Source of the DNA: Pisolithus tinctorius
Taxonomy: Eukaryota > Basidiomycota > Agaricomycetes > Boletales > Pisolithaceae
Length of the DNA: 64,000 nucleotides
Assembly (NCBI GenBank): GCA_024663395.1
Contig: JANFAH010000034.1
Span: forward strand, 310,001-374,000
Reading direction: 5' to 3'
This document shows, piece after piece, positions 34,138 to 45,098 of this stretch. Under the pieces are notes generated by a model. That model worked only from the letters and a program-made list of their open reading frames with translations. It made no database searches and was not told the DNA's origin. How positions within the stretch are numbered: the first letter of the stretch is position 1; the number at the start of each line of letters is the position of its first letter. The position numbers and the translations under genes were made by a program.

Positions 34138-34828
34138 GAGTACTAATGTCAGTTGCTTGGGGGTTAGATCAGAACTTTGGGAATAATTATCCATGAAGAG
34201 TAATACACAGAATGCACCATCTCCAACAGACTTCAGTGGTCTTTAGCAACACAAGTCCACCCTTCCTTTGAGAATCAACAACGTTCAGTCTTCTGCCCAT
34301 CCTGGCTGGATTGGTATTTGAAGCACATGGTGGTCCACTGGAGGGCCTTACAGCCCAGGGTCATAATGGGACATTGGGCACCACAGCAATCAGATTACAT
34401 AACCCCTTTGGACAGTGGGGTTCTCACATGCTTGTGCCCCACAATAGTGTCATGTATTGTGCTACAATCTATTCCTTGGCTTGGAAGGTCTTCCACTCAT
34501 CCTCATTGAATGCATTTAGTATGATCTTATTAATGTGTACTCCTTCTATAAGCAATGGAACTTACTCATGGGACAGTGCTGAATCCATTAAAATTTATCA
34601 CAATGATGCAAGGCTCACTTCCAGAAGTATTGTATGATTCTGGAGATGACACCTCACAATCACACTGATTTCCCACTTCAAATTTGTGCATAATAAGTGT
34701 ACCAAATGGTTTTGGAAAGTCAGTGGCTGCCACATACATAGGCCCCTACTTTGCCAGGTATTCTCATCATCCTGGATAATTGTGACTGCTTTGGTTTCTT
34801 GGTCAGAAGTGGGATTTCAGTGTGAATA
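34138..34828. other. KDZ-1 spacer between right array and terminal repeat
   Basis: No gene or repeat was recognised. It is the counterpart of 13374-13820 but is longer and not obviously its inverted copy. Confidence 0.45.
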
Positions 34829-35061
34829 TGAGCTGCACTTTTGCAGCTGAGGACCCCTGACACCTAAGGCAGCCATGGGACAGCCCAAAATATATTACCA
34901 AAGGGCTGGGATTATGGGACATCCCAGCTCCTGCACACTGCAAATAGCCCTGGGACATGGCCAGATGTCCCTGGGATGACCTGGTCTGAGTGGCTTTTAG
35001 CTTGGATGATTTGTAGAAAAACTTCAGCCTAAATGCTTATGAAAATTGGTTACCTGAAGTG
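34829..35061 (-). repeat. KDZ-1 right terminal inverted repeat
   Basis: Reverse complement of 13141-13373 with two mismatches, ending GGTTACCTGAAGTG at 35061, followed by the target copy TTCCAGG at 35062-35068. Confidence 0.95.
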
Positions 35062-35346
35062 TTCCAGGAGTGATACAGTGATCACTTGCTTGACATATCT
35101 GTCATCCTTTGCCCATTGCCAAAGTTTTTCTGGGTATTCACTAACAAGTTTTTGCTCTGTGGCTGTGGGCTTCCAGGAGGAGTCTTTCCCTGCTGAAGGG
35201 TCTTCCGGTTTTGCATCCAAGCCAGTCAGGTGTCCAATCAGCCCTTTCAAGCTGATGGCCCATTCAACCTGAGCCTTGTAGTACAGCCAGTTGCTTCTGT
35301 CTGCATTTAGGGTTGGGACTTGTAAGGAATGATTGTCTTTTGCCAT
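35062..35346 (-). pseudogene. Copia-2 gag N-terminal part
   Basis: The minus-strand frame starts MAKDNHSLQVPTLNADRSNW at 35346, typical of copia gag (a short N-terminus followed by NYxxWK-like WLYYKAQVEWAI). It runs to QVITVSLLE at the KDZ-1 insertion point. The rest of gag continues at 13133 and below. Confidence 0.85.
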
Positions 35347-35398
35347 AGTGGGTGTTGATGCTGCATATTAACTCTTTCAGAATTAGAGTGTGAGAGCA

Positions 35399-35410
35399 GG
35401 GCTCATAACC
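35399..35410 (-). promoter_or_regulatory. Copia-2 primer-binding site, initiator-tRNA half type
   Basis: On the minus strand the LTR is followed immediately by GGTTATGAGCCCTGC. The first 12 bases equal the Copia-1 site and complement the anticodon loop and stem of initiator tRNA-Met. The two copias otherwise have unrelated LTRs. Confidence 0.75.
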
Positions 35411-35700
35411 TAATGAAGGTATGAGTTTCTCAGTGTATGGAGTAGTCACTGTATTAGTACCTAATGAAGGTATGAGTTTCTACACTATGTCAGTACCAAG
35501 TAAATGAGCAGGAATCTAGCTATACTCACCTCAGTGTATGGAGTAGTCACTGAGGTGGAAAACAACAGTGCAGAAAATTTATAGTATGGTAATTAGTAAG
35601 TGCATTTACATCAGAATTTAATTCTGAGGGGGGGAGAAATTCTGAGCCCACTGGGTGAAACTCTGAGACACTACCATAATTCCAGATTGCATTCTCAACA
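35411..35700 (-). repeat. Copia-2 5' LTR
   Basis: 290 bp, TGTTGAGAAT at 35700 to TTCATTA at 35411. It is about 50 bp longer than its partner because a segment (TAATGAAGGTATGAG with CAGTGTATGGAGTAGTCACT) is duplicated near the inner end. The target copy AAACT follows at 35701-35705. Confidence 0.88.
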
Positions 35701-35705
35701 AAACT

Positions 35706-37070
35706 TGCCAAAATGTGAGACTAAATCACCCTGCTACTGAGGGCCTCTGACATGGATTGCTTCCCTTTGGTAAACTGAACTTGTGCGAACACAGCGCATG
35801 TGCTTAGTCAGCAACACAGCTGCTCGCCTCTAAGTGCAGTGGTACAAACACAAAAAACAAAAGAAAGAAACAAATCAAAAAGAAACCTCTCCACCCCTAA
35901 ACTCCTGACCAAGACAAATTCTCCTAGGGAACTCGAACTCGTTCCCTACAGCAGTAGCTGCTGCTTGTATCACCTCATGCATGTTGGGTGGCAACTGATC
36001 AATAGTGGGATGCAATTGCACCCATGTGCACAAACAGTTTGGAAGCATGCCTGCAGGAAGGCAGTCATACAATTCCTGTCAAGTCAACCAGCCCCAGATG
36101 TTGGTCATGTTCTTTGCACCTTCATGGATAGGTGTCATGCTTTGTAATGTCCTTCCACCCTCTCCTCCTCATGCCATATGCATCACATGCACCCCTATTG
36201 TCAAACCTTTAAATGTGCTGCACACAGTTAAGGGGGGGGTATCCTCCCATTGCACTGACCCTCTATCAGCACACATGTCTGCCATGAATGACATTCATTG
36301 CTCAATGATTGCTGACACCAACGCATCCCTGAGAGCCTCTACAGATGTGTTGGCATTGACTGGTAGTGACAAGTCTCCACTGTCATCTGTGTCTGTGGTA
36401 GAAAATCTCAAAGAGAGTACATTGGCCATTTATGCTGCCATGCCAAATTTGTCCAGCCACACTGTAAGGAATCTGCATTCCTTGGACATGTGAGCCCCTA
36501 TTATCTACCATTCTGCAACTATCATTATGTTCCTGGACCTCTTGCATCTGCCATTGTTCACATGCTACCTTCCCATGCCCTTGCACCCTCTTGTGCAATG
36601 CTATACCTGCAGCCACTGTGCTCTGGATGCATTTCTTCTGCCAGACTCTTTTCCTTTACCACGGTCTCTGTTCCCTTTATGCTAGTAGTATACCCTTGGC
36701 CTCTGTTCTGGCCTGTCTTGTATGTATGCACTGTCATGCAGCTTTTCCTAACTTGTACTCTGTCTTACTTAGGTTCCAGGTTTGCCCAGACTATAAAGCC
36801 CTGTACTTAGGTACAGAATGATACCTTTTGGCACTCAGAAAGTGACTATGAGTTTCTTTCTCACTTTGTCTACACTGCACACCTCACATACTGCCACACA
36901 CAACCTACATACACTGCTCGCACTGCTCGCATTGCCAGTACTACTCCATGGACCACACCATGCACATCATGAATTGCTACCACTACAAAGTGCTGAGTCC
37001 TGCCTTCTAGTTTCAACAGTCCAGAATCCCTTGGGACAAGCAATTCATTCCCTTCATTTTATTGTTGTTA
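35706..37070 (+). other. Region upstream of Gypsy-B, possible old LTR and leader
   Basis: No continuous ORF. A TATA-like TATAAAGCCCTGTACTTAG near 36800, followed by a Cys/His-poor, CA-rich leader, could be the end of a Gypsy-B LTR, but I found no second copy in the window. CG is nearly absent. Confidence 0.35.
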
Positions 37071-38418
37071 CCTAAGCCATCTAGCTTGTATTATACAGCT
37101 ACTTGGACTTTTCCTACAACTGGAGCCCACTGCAAGGGATTCTGCTGTTGCTTCCAGAAGGTTGCTCAGGCACACTGCCAAATGCACCTAACTAGAAAAT
37201 TTATGCCTGCACTTTTGCAACCTCAACTTGTCAGAAGACTCTGACCTCTTCCACCCTGTTTCACCTGTAACATCAGATCACATGCAATTACCTGCTGACA
37301 TTCCATGGGTACTACCTGTGATTGCTCCTCTTGATATATCAGCAGATCAGATATCCATCATGCCAGATCACCTGCATCTCACTGCCCCTGATTTTCCCAG
37401 TGGCTTTATCCACTCAACTCCCTGAAGACCTGAAACCATGCCATCACCTTTAACACTTGTCACATCATCTGATTCATCATCACCAATGCCCTCTTTTTCC
37501 CATCTCTTTGATGCCTCTGAATCAATACTGGCCAGTGCATGTGCTGTGACACCTGCTGCTCCATGCAAGGTACCACTAACCTCTTTTGCATTGCTCACCC
37601 TGAAGTTGATGTGCAGTTGGAGATCCAGCCATCTGCCTTTCTGAACACCATCCAGGATGTAGATGAATCAGCCACTGACTTAGATGACCCTGACTTTCAG
37701 GTGTATGTCACCCAAGCTTGGGCCACATATCAGGCAGACAAAGGTAACAAGGGAGCAGTCATTTCCCATGGAAAGAAAGCACACTTCGACAGGGTTGAAA
37801 TTACAGCATGACCCATGGTGTGTCCTGCTAATCCTCCATGAGTCAATCCTCATGTGGCCACTGTCAATGAGGAAATCATTATTCACAGTAGCCCCTGAGT
37901 TTTGCAAACAGTTCAGGGACATCATCATGGCCAAGCATGTCACCAACAATGAGATAGAGGTAGTTTGTAATGATGATGATGAGGGAGTACATGTAAATGA
38001 ACTAACTGGCTGTGACCCTCACCAAACTGCATGTGAATTCAGAGACTGGGTCATCCACAGCAACAATGGTTCCATGGTGGCTCACCACACTCTACCACTC
38101 CACTGTATTGAAGCCAAGGTCCCTGGAACCAATGTCACCATTAACTGTGTGCTCAATTCTGGTTCAGAAATCATCACCATGCCCAGGCACATTTGGGAAA
38201 AGATTGGGCTTCCATTGTGCTGTGATCATCTCATGACTATGACCTCTGCTAATATGTCTAAAGACACTACTGTAGGCATTCTAGAGAATCTGAAACTCAA
38301 CTTCAGAGCCAGGCCAGTCATGCACCAGGTCCAGGTAATTGAACATGCCAACTTTGACATACTTCTTGGATGTCCATTCATCTGCCTCATGAGTGCAGTA
38401 ACAAACAACTATCCTGAC

Positions 38419-39147
38419 TGTCATAACCATGTGTTCACTCTAGGTCCTTACTCACTCTGCACCCTCTTCTGCCAGTCATTTGCTCACTCCACACCAACTC
38501 TGTCCAACTTCTGTCAGTTGTGAGCCATCTTCGCTCTGACTGCTGTTGGACTTGTGTTGCTCTCCTACCAGACTGAGCAGACCATTCTCTGAGGGGTCAT
38601 GTGACTACCTTTGGACTTCTCCCTGACAGCACACAGTCAGGTACTCTGCAGCATGCACACCGCATGGTCCAGCATCTGGACTCTTTCCTTTTCTGGATGA
38701 TCTATGTTACCCATTTGTATGTCCTCTGTCTACCCTTCATTTGTCATCTAGGAAGTTTTTACTTGAAAATTTCTGGGTCTCTGTATGTCAGTTCTGATTC
38801 TGGTTTCTGTACCTCTGTAGTAGTATAAAAGCATGTATCATACTCTGCCATTTCCTCAGTACGAATATCAACTTAGTTCCTACTCCTTCTGTCTCTGACC
38901 TCTGTCTGTCAGAGTTACCTCTGACTCTCTGGTTGTACTCTCCCTCTGAAATATGAGGGCTGAGATCATGCAAGGGGGTAGCACATGGGCTAAACCCGAT
39001 GCCCTCACTCCACTCCACCATTGTCTCAGTGGACTTCGTTCCTGCCACCACTCCACCAGTCAGAGTTCTGTTCCTTCATGTGAGACTTGCTTCCAAACCA
39101 GACCTCATTTAGTGTCAGAGTTGGTCAGAGTAGGCCTGGACTTGACA
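38419..39147 (+). mobile_element. Solo LTR-A in Gypsy-B protease region
   Basis: 729 bp, TGTCATAACC to GGACTTGACA, flanked by CTGAC at 38414-38418 and 39148-39152. It contains a TATA box (AGTATAAAAGCATG near 38822). The interrupted gypsy reading resumes as DSGQWITLCDLNDGHKYTLP. Confidence 0.93.
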
Positions 39148-39646
39148 CTGACAGTGGACAGTGGATTACTCTCTGTGATCTGAATGATGGCCACAAGTAC
39201 ACTCTGCCCACATGCCCATGGTGCAAGGGCTGCCCATGCTGTAAGTGTGGCAAGCACTGCCACAGTCACCAGAGTATTGTTGAATGGGGTTTTTGAATAT
39301 TGATGATCCACCAAATGGTCAGGGAGAGCCTACTAAGACATCCTGTTTCCTGTTCAGCCACTGTTATCCACTCCTCAGTCCCATAGTCTCTTCCCTAGCC
39401 TTCACCTCAATGAACTTCCCCTTACCCTTGGCACCCATGCTGCAGAACATACCCACCAGAATACCCTCACCCACTTTCACTTTCCTATCCTCCACTCAGA
39501 CAATACTAAACCCCTCTGCTATAGCCACTTTCAACAGCATTTACCAACTAGACCCTGCAGTTCACACTCTCATTTACAAGCCAGTTTCCAAGAAGGTTCA
39601 GATGGTACCTGCCCCAATGGTGGAAGAATACTGCATCATGTGCAGC

Positions 39647-40590
39647 TGTCATATCCATGACTCTTGGACTCAATCCCAGTCCAGTCCGGACCCCTAGCCC
39701 CTATCTCTGCTCAAGTCCGGTCCTAGTCTGGCCTAGAAAACCCAACTCCAGCCTAGAAAACCAACTCTGGCTCTAGATAACTCAACTCTGGCCTGAGTAA
39801 CCCAAGGCCAGTGTTTTACCCCTATCTCCAGTCCATTTCGGCCTCCTGGCATTGCACTGCTCCACCCTGGTCCTCCCAGGTCTATGTCTGGGTCACCCGG
39901 ACATAACTCCGGTCTGTTTTCCTTTGTTTGTGCTATATTTAGTCTTGTCCTTTTGTCTAACTCTGCTTACTGTACAAATCCTGTGTCTGACCCCAGTTAT
40001 GCCAGTCACCTGGACTTTGGCCATTAGCCTCTGCATAGCCACTGTGGCTATCCTCATCTTGCTAATCATCTCACTAATAGCTTATTCACAAGTCTGGCTT
40101 CATGTTCATTACCCCAGACTGGCCTCATGTATTTAACCCCTGTACATACTTCATAGCACCTCAGTCAGAATATCAACTAAGTCTTACCCTCATCTAAGTA
40201 TTACCCTCAACTTAGTATTACCCCTCAAGACTACTCTATAGCTAAGGCCAAGCCTTAAGCTATCCCTGGCCCCTGGCCCCTGTCCAGGACCTCTCCCTGG
40301 CATGCATAAGGGTGCAGCACATAAGCTGAGACCAAGGGAGGTAGATCCAACCCCAGACCAGCTTTCCCTGTGTGCACCCCAAGACCAGTTGGTTTCCCAT
40401 GCTACCAGTCTTGTTCCTGTGCTCCTGGCCTTAAGTCCAGTCCTCCAGACTTAGCCCCTGACCTCCAGCCTCAACTCTGGTCCAACTGGACTTGGCCCCT
40501 GTCTCCCAGCCTTGACTTTGGTCACCTGGACTTAGCCCCTGTCACCCAGTCTTGAAGCCCAGTCACCTGAGGGTAAACCAGTACTTGACA
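39647..40590 (+). mobile_element. Solo LTR-B in Gypsy-B
   Basis: 944 bp, TGTCATATCC to CAGTACTTGACA, flanked by GCAGC at 39642-39646 and 40591-40595. Its ends and some internal words (CAGAATATCAACTAAG; GCAGCACATAAGCTGA) match LTR-A, but the rest differs, so it is a related, separate family. Confidence 0.9.
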
Positions 40591-42839
40591 GCAGCCTGCC
40601 TGATGATCCACTTGCTGGTCTCCAACCACTTTCCACACATCAACCAGGTTGCACTCCAGGCACCACTTCACTGCCGAACAGGATGCAGAGCTTGACCTTG
40701 ACCCAGCAGACTGGCTTTGGCCAGAAGAACTTAAACTTGTGACTTGGCTTGTTTCAGTCCATGAGCCCACATTTGCTTGGGACATCATGGAGTGTGGACA
40801 CCCAGACAAACACTACTTCCTACCTGTGAAGATCCCCATGATTCCACACACACCTTGGGTCCAATGCAATATCCCTATCCCAAGCATGATACATGCCCAA
40901 GTCATAGACATGATTAAGGATCACATCAAGTCCAGCATGTATGAACCTTCTACAGCAGCTTACTGCTCCTGCTGGTTCTGTGTAGTAAAGAAAGACAGAA
41001 AGTCTCTCTGCCTTGTGCATGACTTACAGCCCCTGAATGCAGTGATCATCCATGACATGTCCATCCCACCCTTCATAGAACATCTCACAGAATACTTTGC
41101 TGGATATGCTGTATATGTGATGATGGACCTCTACTCCAGGTATGACCAGCATGCACTTCATGTTGATTCCCATGACCTCACCACCATTGGTACCTGCTTG
41201 GACTGCATCAGCTTACTACTCTGCCACAAGCTCATGTGAATGCAGTCCAGGTATACCAGGGAGATACTGCATTCATGCTTCAGGATGAGATCCCACCTCA
41301 TACCTTGCCTTTCATAGATGACATGCCTGTGAAATCTGAGACCACCTGCTATCAGCATGCAGACAGTTCCTATGAGACCATCCCAGAGAACCCTGGGATC
41401 TGGAAGTTCATCTGGAATCACTGTATAGTTGTTAACTGCATCCTTCAGTGTTTGCAGAATGTGGGAGCCACCATATCAGCAAAGAAGTTCATGCTAGCCA
41501 CTGCATCTGCTGTGATTGTTGGCCACAAGTGCACCTTTGAAGGTCGCATTCCTGAAGAAAGCAAAGGCAGAAGATCTGTGACTGGCCCAAGTGCTGCAAC
41601 CTGACCCAGGTTTGTGGTTTCCTCAGCATCTGCAGTGTGCTCCACATCTTCATCAAAGACTTCACCAAGATCACACAGCCACTGGTCGCACTCATGCGGA
41701 AAGATGTACCATTCACATGGGATGAGCCACAATGTGCTGCCATGCAACAACTCAAGGATGAAATCATAAAGTCCCCTGTGCTCTGGCAGATCAACTATGA
41801 GTGTGGTCATGAAGTAATTTTAGCAGTTGACACTTCAGTCATTGCAGTTGGCTACATCCTTTATCAGCTAGGCAAAGATGGAAAACAGCACCCTAGTTGC
41901 TTCAGATCCATCACCCTCAACAAAGTGGAAAGCCATTACTCCCAGGCTAAGCTTGAGTTGTACAGCCTCTTCCATGCATTACATGTGGTATGCATATACA
42001 TCTTTGGCCTCACTAACTTCACTGTGGATGTAGATGCAAAGTATATCAAGGGCATGATAAATAACCCAGATCTGCAGCCTAACATGATGATCAATTGGTG
42101 GATTGCTGGCATCCTCCTCTTCTTGTTCAAACTCATGCACATCCCCATGGACAGGAATGCCAGCCCTGACAGCTTGTCCCACTGTCCATGGTCAGAACTT
42201 GACCTGCCTGAGGATGATGACCATGAGGATTGGCTAGACCATTTTTACTCTTTCTCTACAGAGGCTGTCAATGACTGCCCACCTCCTACATCCCTTTCCA
42301 ATCAGGATCATCATTCCTTACTGCCACCTGCTTACCATTGGGCAAGCCTCCCACCACCTGCATCCTTCTATCTTGCATTCTCTGTGACCACCCATGCTGA
42401 TAACCCTTCCAATACCCCTGACAACACTGTGATTCTGCAGTCTGCAAAAGCTCAGGCATGTGAGGCAAAGATAGGAATGATCCATGCATTCCTCACAACC
42501 CACGAGTGACCTCCTGTCCTTACTGATGTGCAGTACTCATCTTTCTTTAATTCAGCCAGCCACTTCTTCCTCCTAGATGGTAACTTATGGCATAGGGAAC
42601 TGCATGGATGGCACCAGCTAGTTGTTGATGAGTCCAAGCAGTATCATCTCATCAAAGAAGCACATGATGACCTTGGACACAAAGGTGTCTTCATGGTCTG
42701 CATGTGCCTTCTCCTCCACTTTTGGTGGCCTCTGCTTGTCAAGGATGTGAAGTCACTTCAGTCAACCCCCCTTGGAGACCTATTAGGTCTGGAGATTTTG
42801 ATATAAGTATTAACCTAATAGGTGTCATTTGGGTGGGAA

Positions 42840-43290
42840 TTCCCAACTTTTGGGGATTCTCCACCACCATTCCTGGAGATTCTCCAGAGCAGCAATTTAA
42901 TAGGGCTGGAGAAAATGTTTTCTCCAAAATATATATATATTATACATCAAATGACAGGGTAGCTGGGGTCCAAATTGGACTTTCTCCAGGCTAAATAGGC
43001 CCCCATCCAGGTTGATTCTGGGCTTTCTCCAGGCTAAATAGACCCCCTTTCCAGGTTGATCCTGGGCTGTCCCCAGGCTAAATTGACCTGCATTCCAGGT
43101 TGAACCTGGGATTTCCCCAGGCTAAATAGACCTGCTTGCCAGGTTGATCCTGGGATTTCCCCAGGCCAGATAGACCCACTTTCCAGGAACCTGGGCTTTC
43201 CCCAGGCTAAATAGACCTGCTTTCCAGGTTGATCCTTGGCTTTCCTCAGGTTAAATAGACCCATTTTCCCAGGCCATGGAAAGTTGGAAG
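42840..43290 (+). repeat. KDZ-2 end: palindromic words and about 43-bp tandem units
   Basis: First come short palindromes (GGGAATTCCC, GGAGATTCTCC) around an ATATATATATAT stretch. Then about seven units follow with CCAGGCTAAATAGACC, TGCTTTCCAGG and TTGATCCTGGGCTTTCCCC. The same block lies at 48080-48650. CCTGG/CCAGG pairs make each unit partly self-complementary. No CG is present. Confidence 0.8.
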
Positions 43291-43299
43291 CCATTGTTA

Positions 43300-43915
43300 G
43301 AGAGTGACACAACTTGAGACCATCAATTATGGCACTTGCATTGGAATCCTAGGTGATCAGGAGGATTCCTTGAAAGGCAGGGGAGATGGAGGAGAACAGA
43401 CAGCAGGTGAGTGGTAAAGGGGGAGAAATGGGCAGGGCAGATGATAGAGGAAAGGGGAGGTAGAGTGACACCTTCTGCATATGACAACAGAATCATCTGG
43501 GTGTTAACTCTCAGGAAACATCCCCCTGACCAAACACTCCACTCATCCTTATGCACTCAAACTAACCTACCCTGTGCTTTAGCTCACCCTGCCCCTCATG
43601 CTGCTCTAACAAGATGATGGAGGACAGTTTGGACACCAACAAACTCCCATGATGAAGTCAACAGATATACCATTGAAAAAACTCTTGTGATTTTCAGAAG
43701 TTGGGACACTACCATCACCTCTTTGTCACCAGGAAAATCACACAGGTGTGAGATGATGGAGACAAGGAACATGAAGCAGAGAGTATTGTCCTATGAAAGA
43801 ATGAACTGTTGAGTGGCTCAAACACTAACAACACCACAAGGTATATCAGCAGTTGGTGTAAAGGACAGACAAGGTGATCCTCTAAGTGCATACTCCATGT
43901 CCTGCTGGAAATTGA
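43300..43915. other. KDZ-2 spacer between two repeat blocks
   Basis: Purine-rich on the plus strand near 43370-43470. No gene or motif was recognised. Confidence 0.45.
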
Positions 43916-43919
43916 GTCT

Positions 43920-44310
43920 ATGTCATGTTGGGGATTCTCCATGTCATGTTGGAGATTACCCATGGCCTGTGGGGGTTCTCCATGTCAACTGTGGGGATTC
44001 TCCATGACCTGTGGAGATTCTCCATGTCAAGGATGGGGATTCTCCATGGCATGTTGGGGATTCTCCATGGCCCACTGGGGATTTTCCATATCAAATGTGG
44101 GGATTCTCCATGTCAAGTGTGGGGATTCTCCAAGAACTGTGGGAATTCTCCATTTCATGTTGGAGATTCTCCATTGGCCATGGGGATTCTCCAAGTCAAT
44201 TGTGGGGATTTTTCATGACCTATGAGGAAGAGATTCTTCATGGGCCATGGGGATTCTCCATGCCAAGGGTGGAGATTCCCCATCTCATGTTGGAGATTCT
44301 CCAAGTCAAG
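43920..44310 (+). repeat. KDZ-2 inner array, GGGGATTCTCCATG units of about 24 bp
   Basis: About fifteen units of the form TGT(T/G)GGGGATTCTCCATG(T/G)C with variable spacers. Some read GGAGATTCTCC, a perfect palindrome around one T. This corresponds in position to the hairpin array of KDZ-1 but with a different sequence. Confidence 0.8.
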
Positions 44311-44995
44311 CTAGGCTTGCAGTGGTCAATGTGAAAGATCTGAATGGCATTGTGAATGATATGATACAAGTTGACAGCCATGTAGTAGGGAGTAAGGCTG
44401 CCTGTGCAAGGGACAATGGATGTCTGAAATTCATGACAATGCTGAATGAGGCAAGCATATTCTTCACCAAGCTTTGCTTGCAACTCCAGGGAGCTTTTGT
44501 CAATACCAATCTGCAGAACTCCAGCAAGGAAGCCACCCTCCTTGTCTGTAACATCAACACAGTATTTGTGCTTGAACTCCCTGCAAAATGAGGTAATGTC
44601 CAATGGTGGAAGCTGAATAGTATACACTTTCCTTCCACACTCTGCTGCCCAACACAGACCATCATCTGCAAGCCAAAGATATATGATGCTTTTGATCCTG
44701 TAGTGACCATCTGCTTGACATTGTTGTCCTCCTTCAGGTGCTCTTGCATATATCAACCAGAATGGTCATGAGCAAGGATAAATTCACACTCAACCACACT
44801 TCTGAAGGATTCTAGGTTAGTCATGCTGGGCCCAGCCTTCAAGTGGTCATGATATGCATCATCAATACCCTCCTGGATCCTCTGCTTCTTTTCTGCTATA
44901 TATGCACTCAGTATCACTGTTAAATAGCACCATTTCTCACTTGCTGTGGTGCACTCAATTTTGATTGCATTAGTACAAACAATGAGCCTGGACAC
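44290..44995 (-). pseudogene. Unknown ORF remnant in KDZ-2
   Basis: Two overlapping minus-strand frames look like one ancestral protein. The first has VCTNAIKIECTTASEKWCYL, AYHDHLKAGPSMTNLESF and RSVVECEFILAHDHSG (44995-44753). The second continues with [49 protein letters not shown] and [19 protein letters not shown] (to about 44300). The change of frame at HDHSG is a frameshift or an intron remnant. It is rich in Cys, His and acidic residues. I do not recognise the family. Confidence 0.4.
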
Positions 44996-45098
44996 ATTGT
45001 GAGGGGCAATAAATGGATATATGATCAGTCACAACATCACAAAGATAAAGCAGGGGTGATTCTCCAATTTATAGACATTCAATATATGTATACAAAGT

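Larger units (their letters stand above)
13141..35061 (-). mobile_element. KDZ-1: 21.9-kb terminal-inverted-repeat transposon carrying cargo genes
   Basis: The ends are 233-bp inverted repeats (13141-13373 and 34829-35061) starting CACTTCAGGTAACC, with two mismatches by eye. The 7-bp duplication TTCCAGG flanks them (13134-13140, 35062-35068). Removing the element and one TTCCAGG restores the Copia-2 gag frame. Inside are two inverted subterminal arrays of hairpin units, a KDZ transposase gene reading toward the left end, a second multi-exon gene on the same strand, and others on the plus strand. KDZ elements of mushrooms are known to be large and to carry extra genes; this cargo set is not one I recognise. 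The end structure is read directly; that the KDZ protein moves the element is inference. Confidence 0.93.
2848..35700 (-). mobile_element. Copia-2: old copia LTR retrotransposon, split by three insertions
   Basis: The element runs on the minus strand from the LTR at 35411-35700 to the LTR at 2848-3088. The direct repeats AAACT at 2843-2847 and 35701-35705 are its target-site duplication. The order in its own direction is 5' LTR, primer site, gag, zinc knuckle, protease, integrase, RT, RNase H, polypurine tract, 3' LTR, as in copia. It has been opened by KDZ-1 (13141-35061), a solo gypsy LTR (8976-9708) and Copia-1 (3754-8936). Without these it is about 5 kb, a normal copia length. The coding region has stops, frame changes and lost catalytic residues, so it is dead. 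Confidence 0.92.
37071..42753 (+). pseudogene. Gypsy-B: decayed gypsy retrotransposon, gag to integrase
   Basis: Plus-strand remnants in order: a Cys/His segment (GAHCKGFCCCF near 37105), protease (NCVLNSGSEIITMPRHIWEK, FDILLGCPF near 38150-38400), RT (VVKKDRKSLCLVHDLQPLN near 40985; LPFIDDMPVK near 41306), RNase H (VDTSVIAVGYILYQLG; VESHYSQAKLELYSL near 41830-41970) and the integrase zinc domain (ESKQYHLIKEAHDDLGHKG near 42640). Two solo LTRs interrupt it, and removing each with one target copy restores continuity. The protease catalytic Asp is Asn. The reading ends at KDVKS, where KDZ-2 starts. Several frames and stops show it is dead. Confidence 0.8.

Noticed and set aside
13141..35061. 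TET/JBP dioxygenase cargo
   Set aside because: Known mushroom KDZ elements can carry it, but I found no convincing HxD...H arrangement in a coherent ORF. The two main cargo proteins do not resemble it.
13141..35061. Starship-type giant element
   Set aside because: There is no tyrosine recombinase (DUF3435) gene, and the ends are long inverted repeats with a 7-bp duplication, which fits a DDE-type KDZ transposon instead.
43920..44334. Plus-strand Gly/Ser/Cys repeat proteins
   Set aside because: They are translations of the GGGGATTCTCCATG array in three frames; the opposite strand and flanks show no gene.
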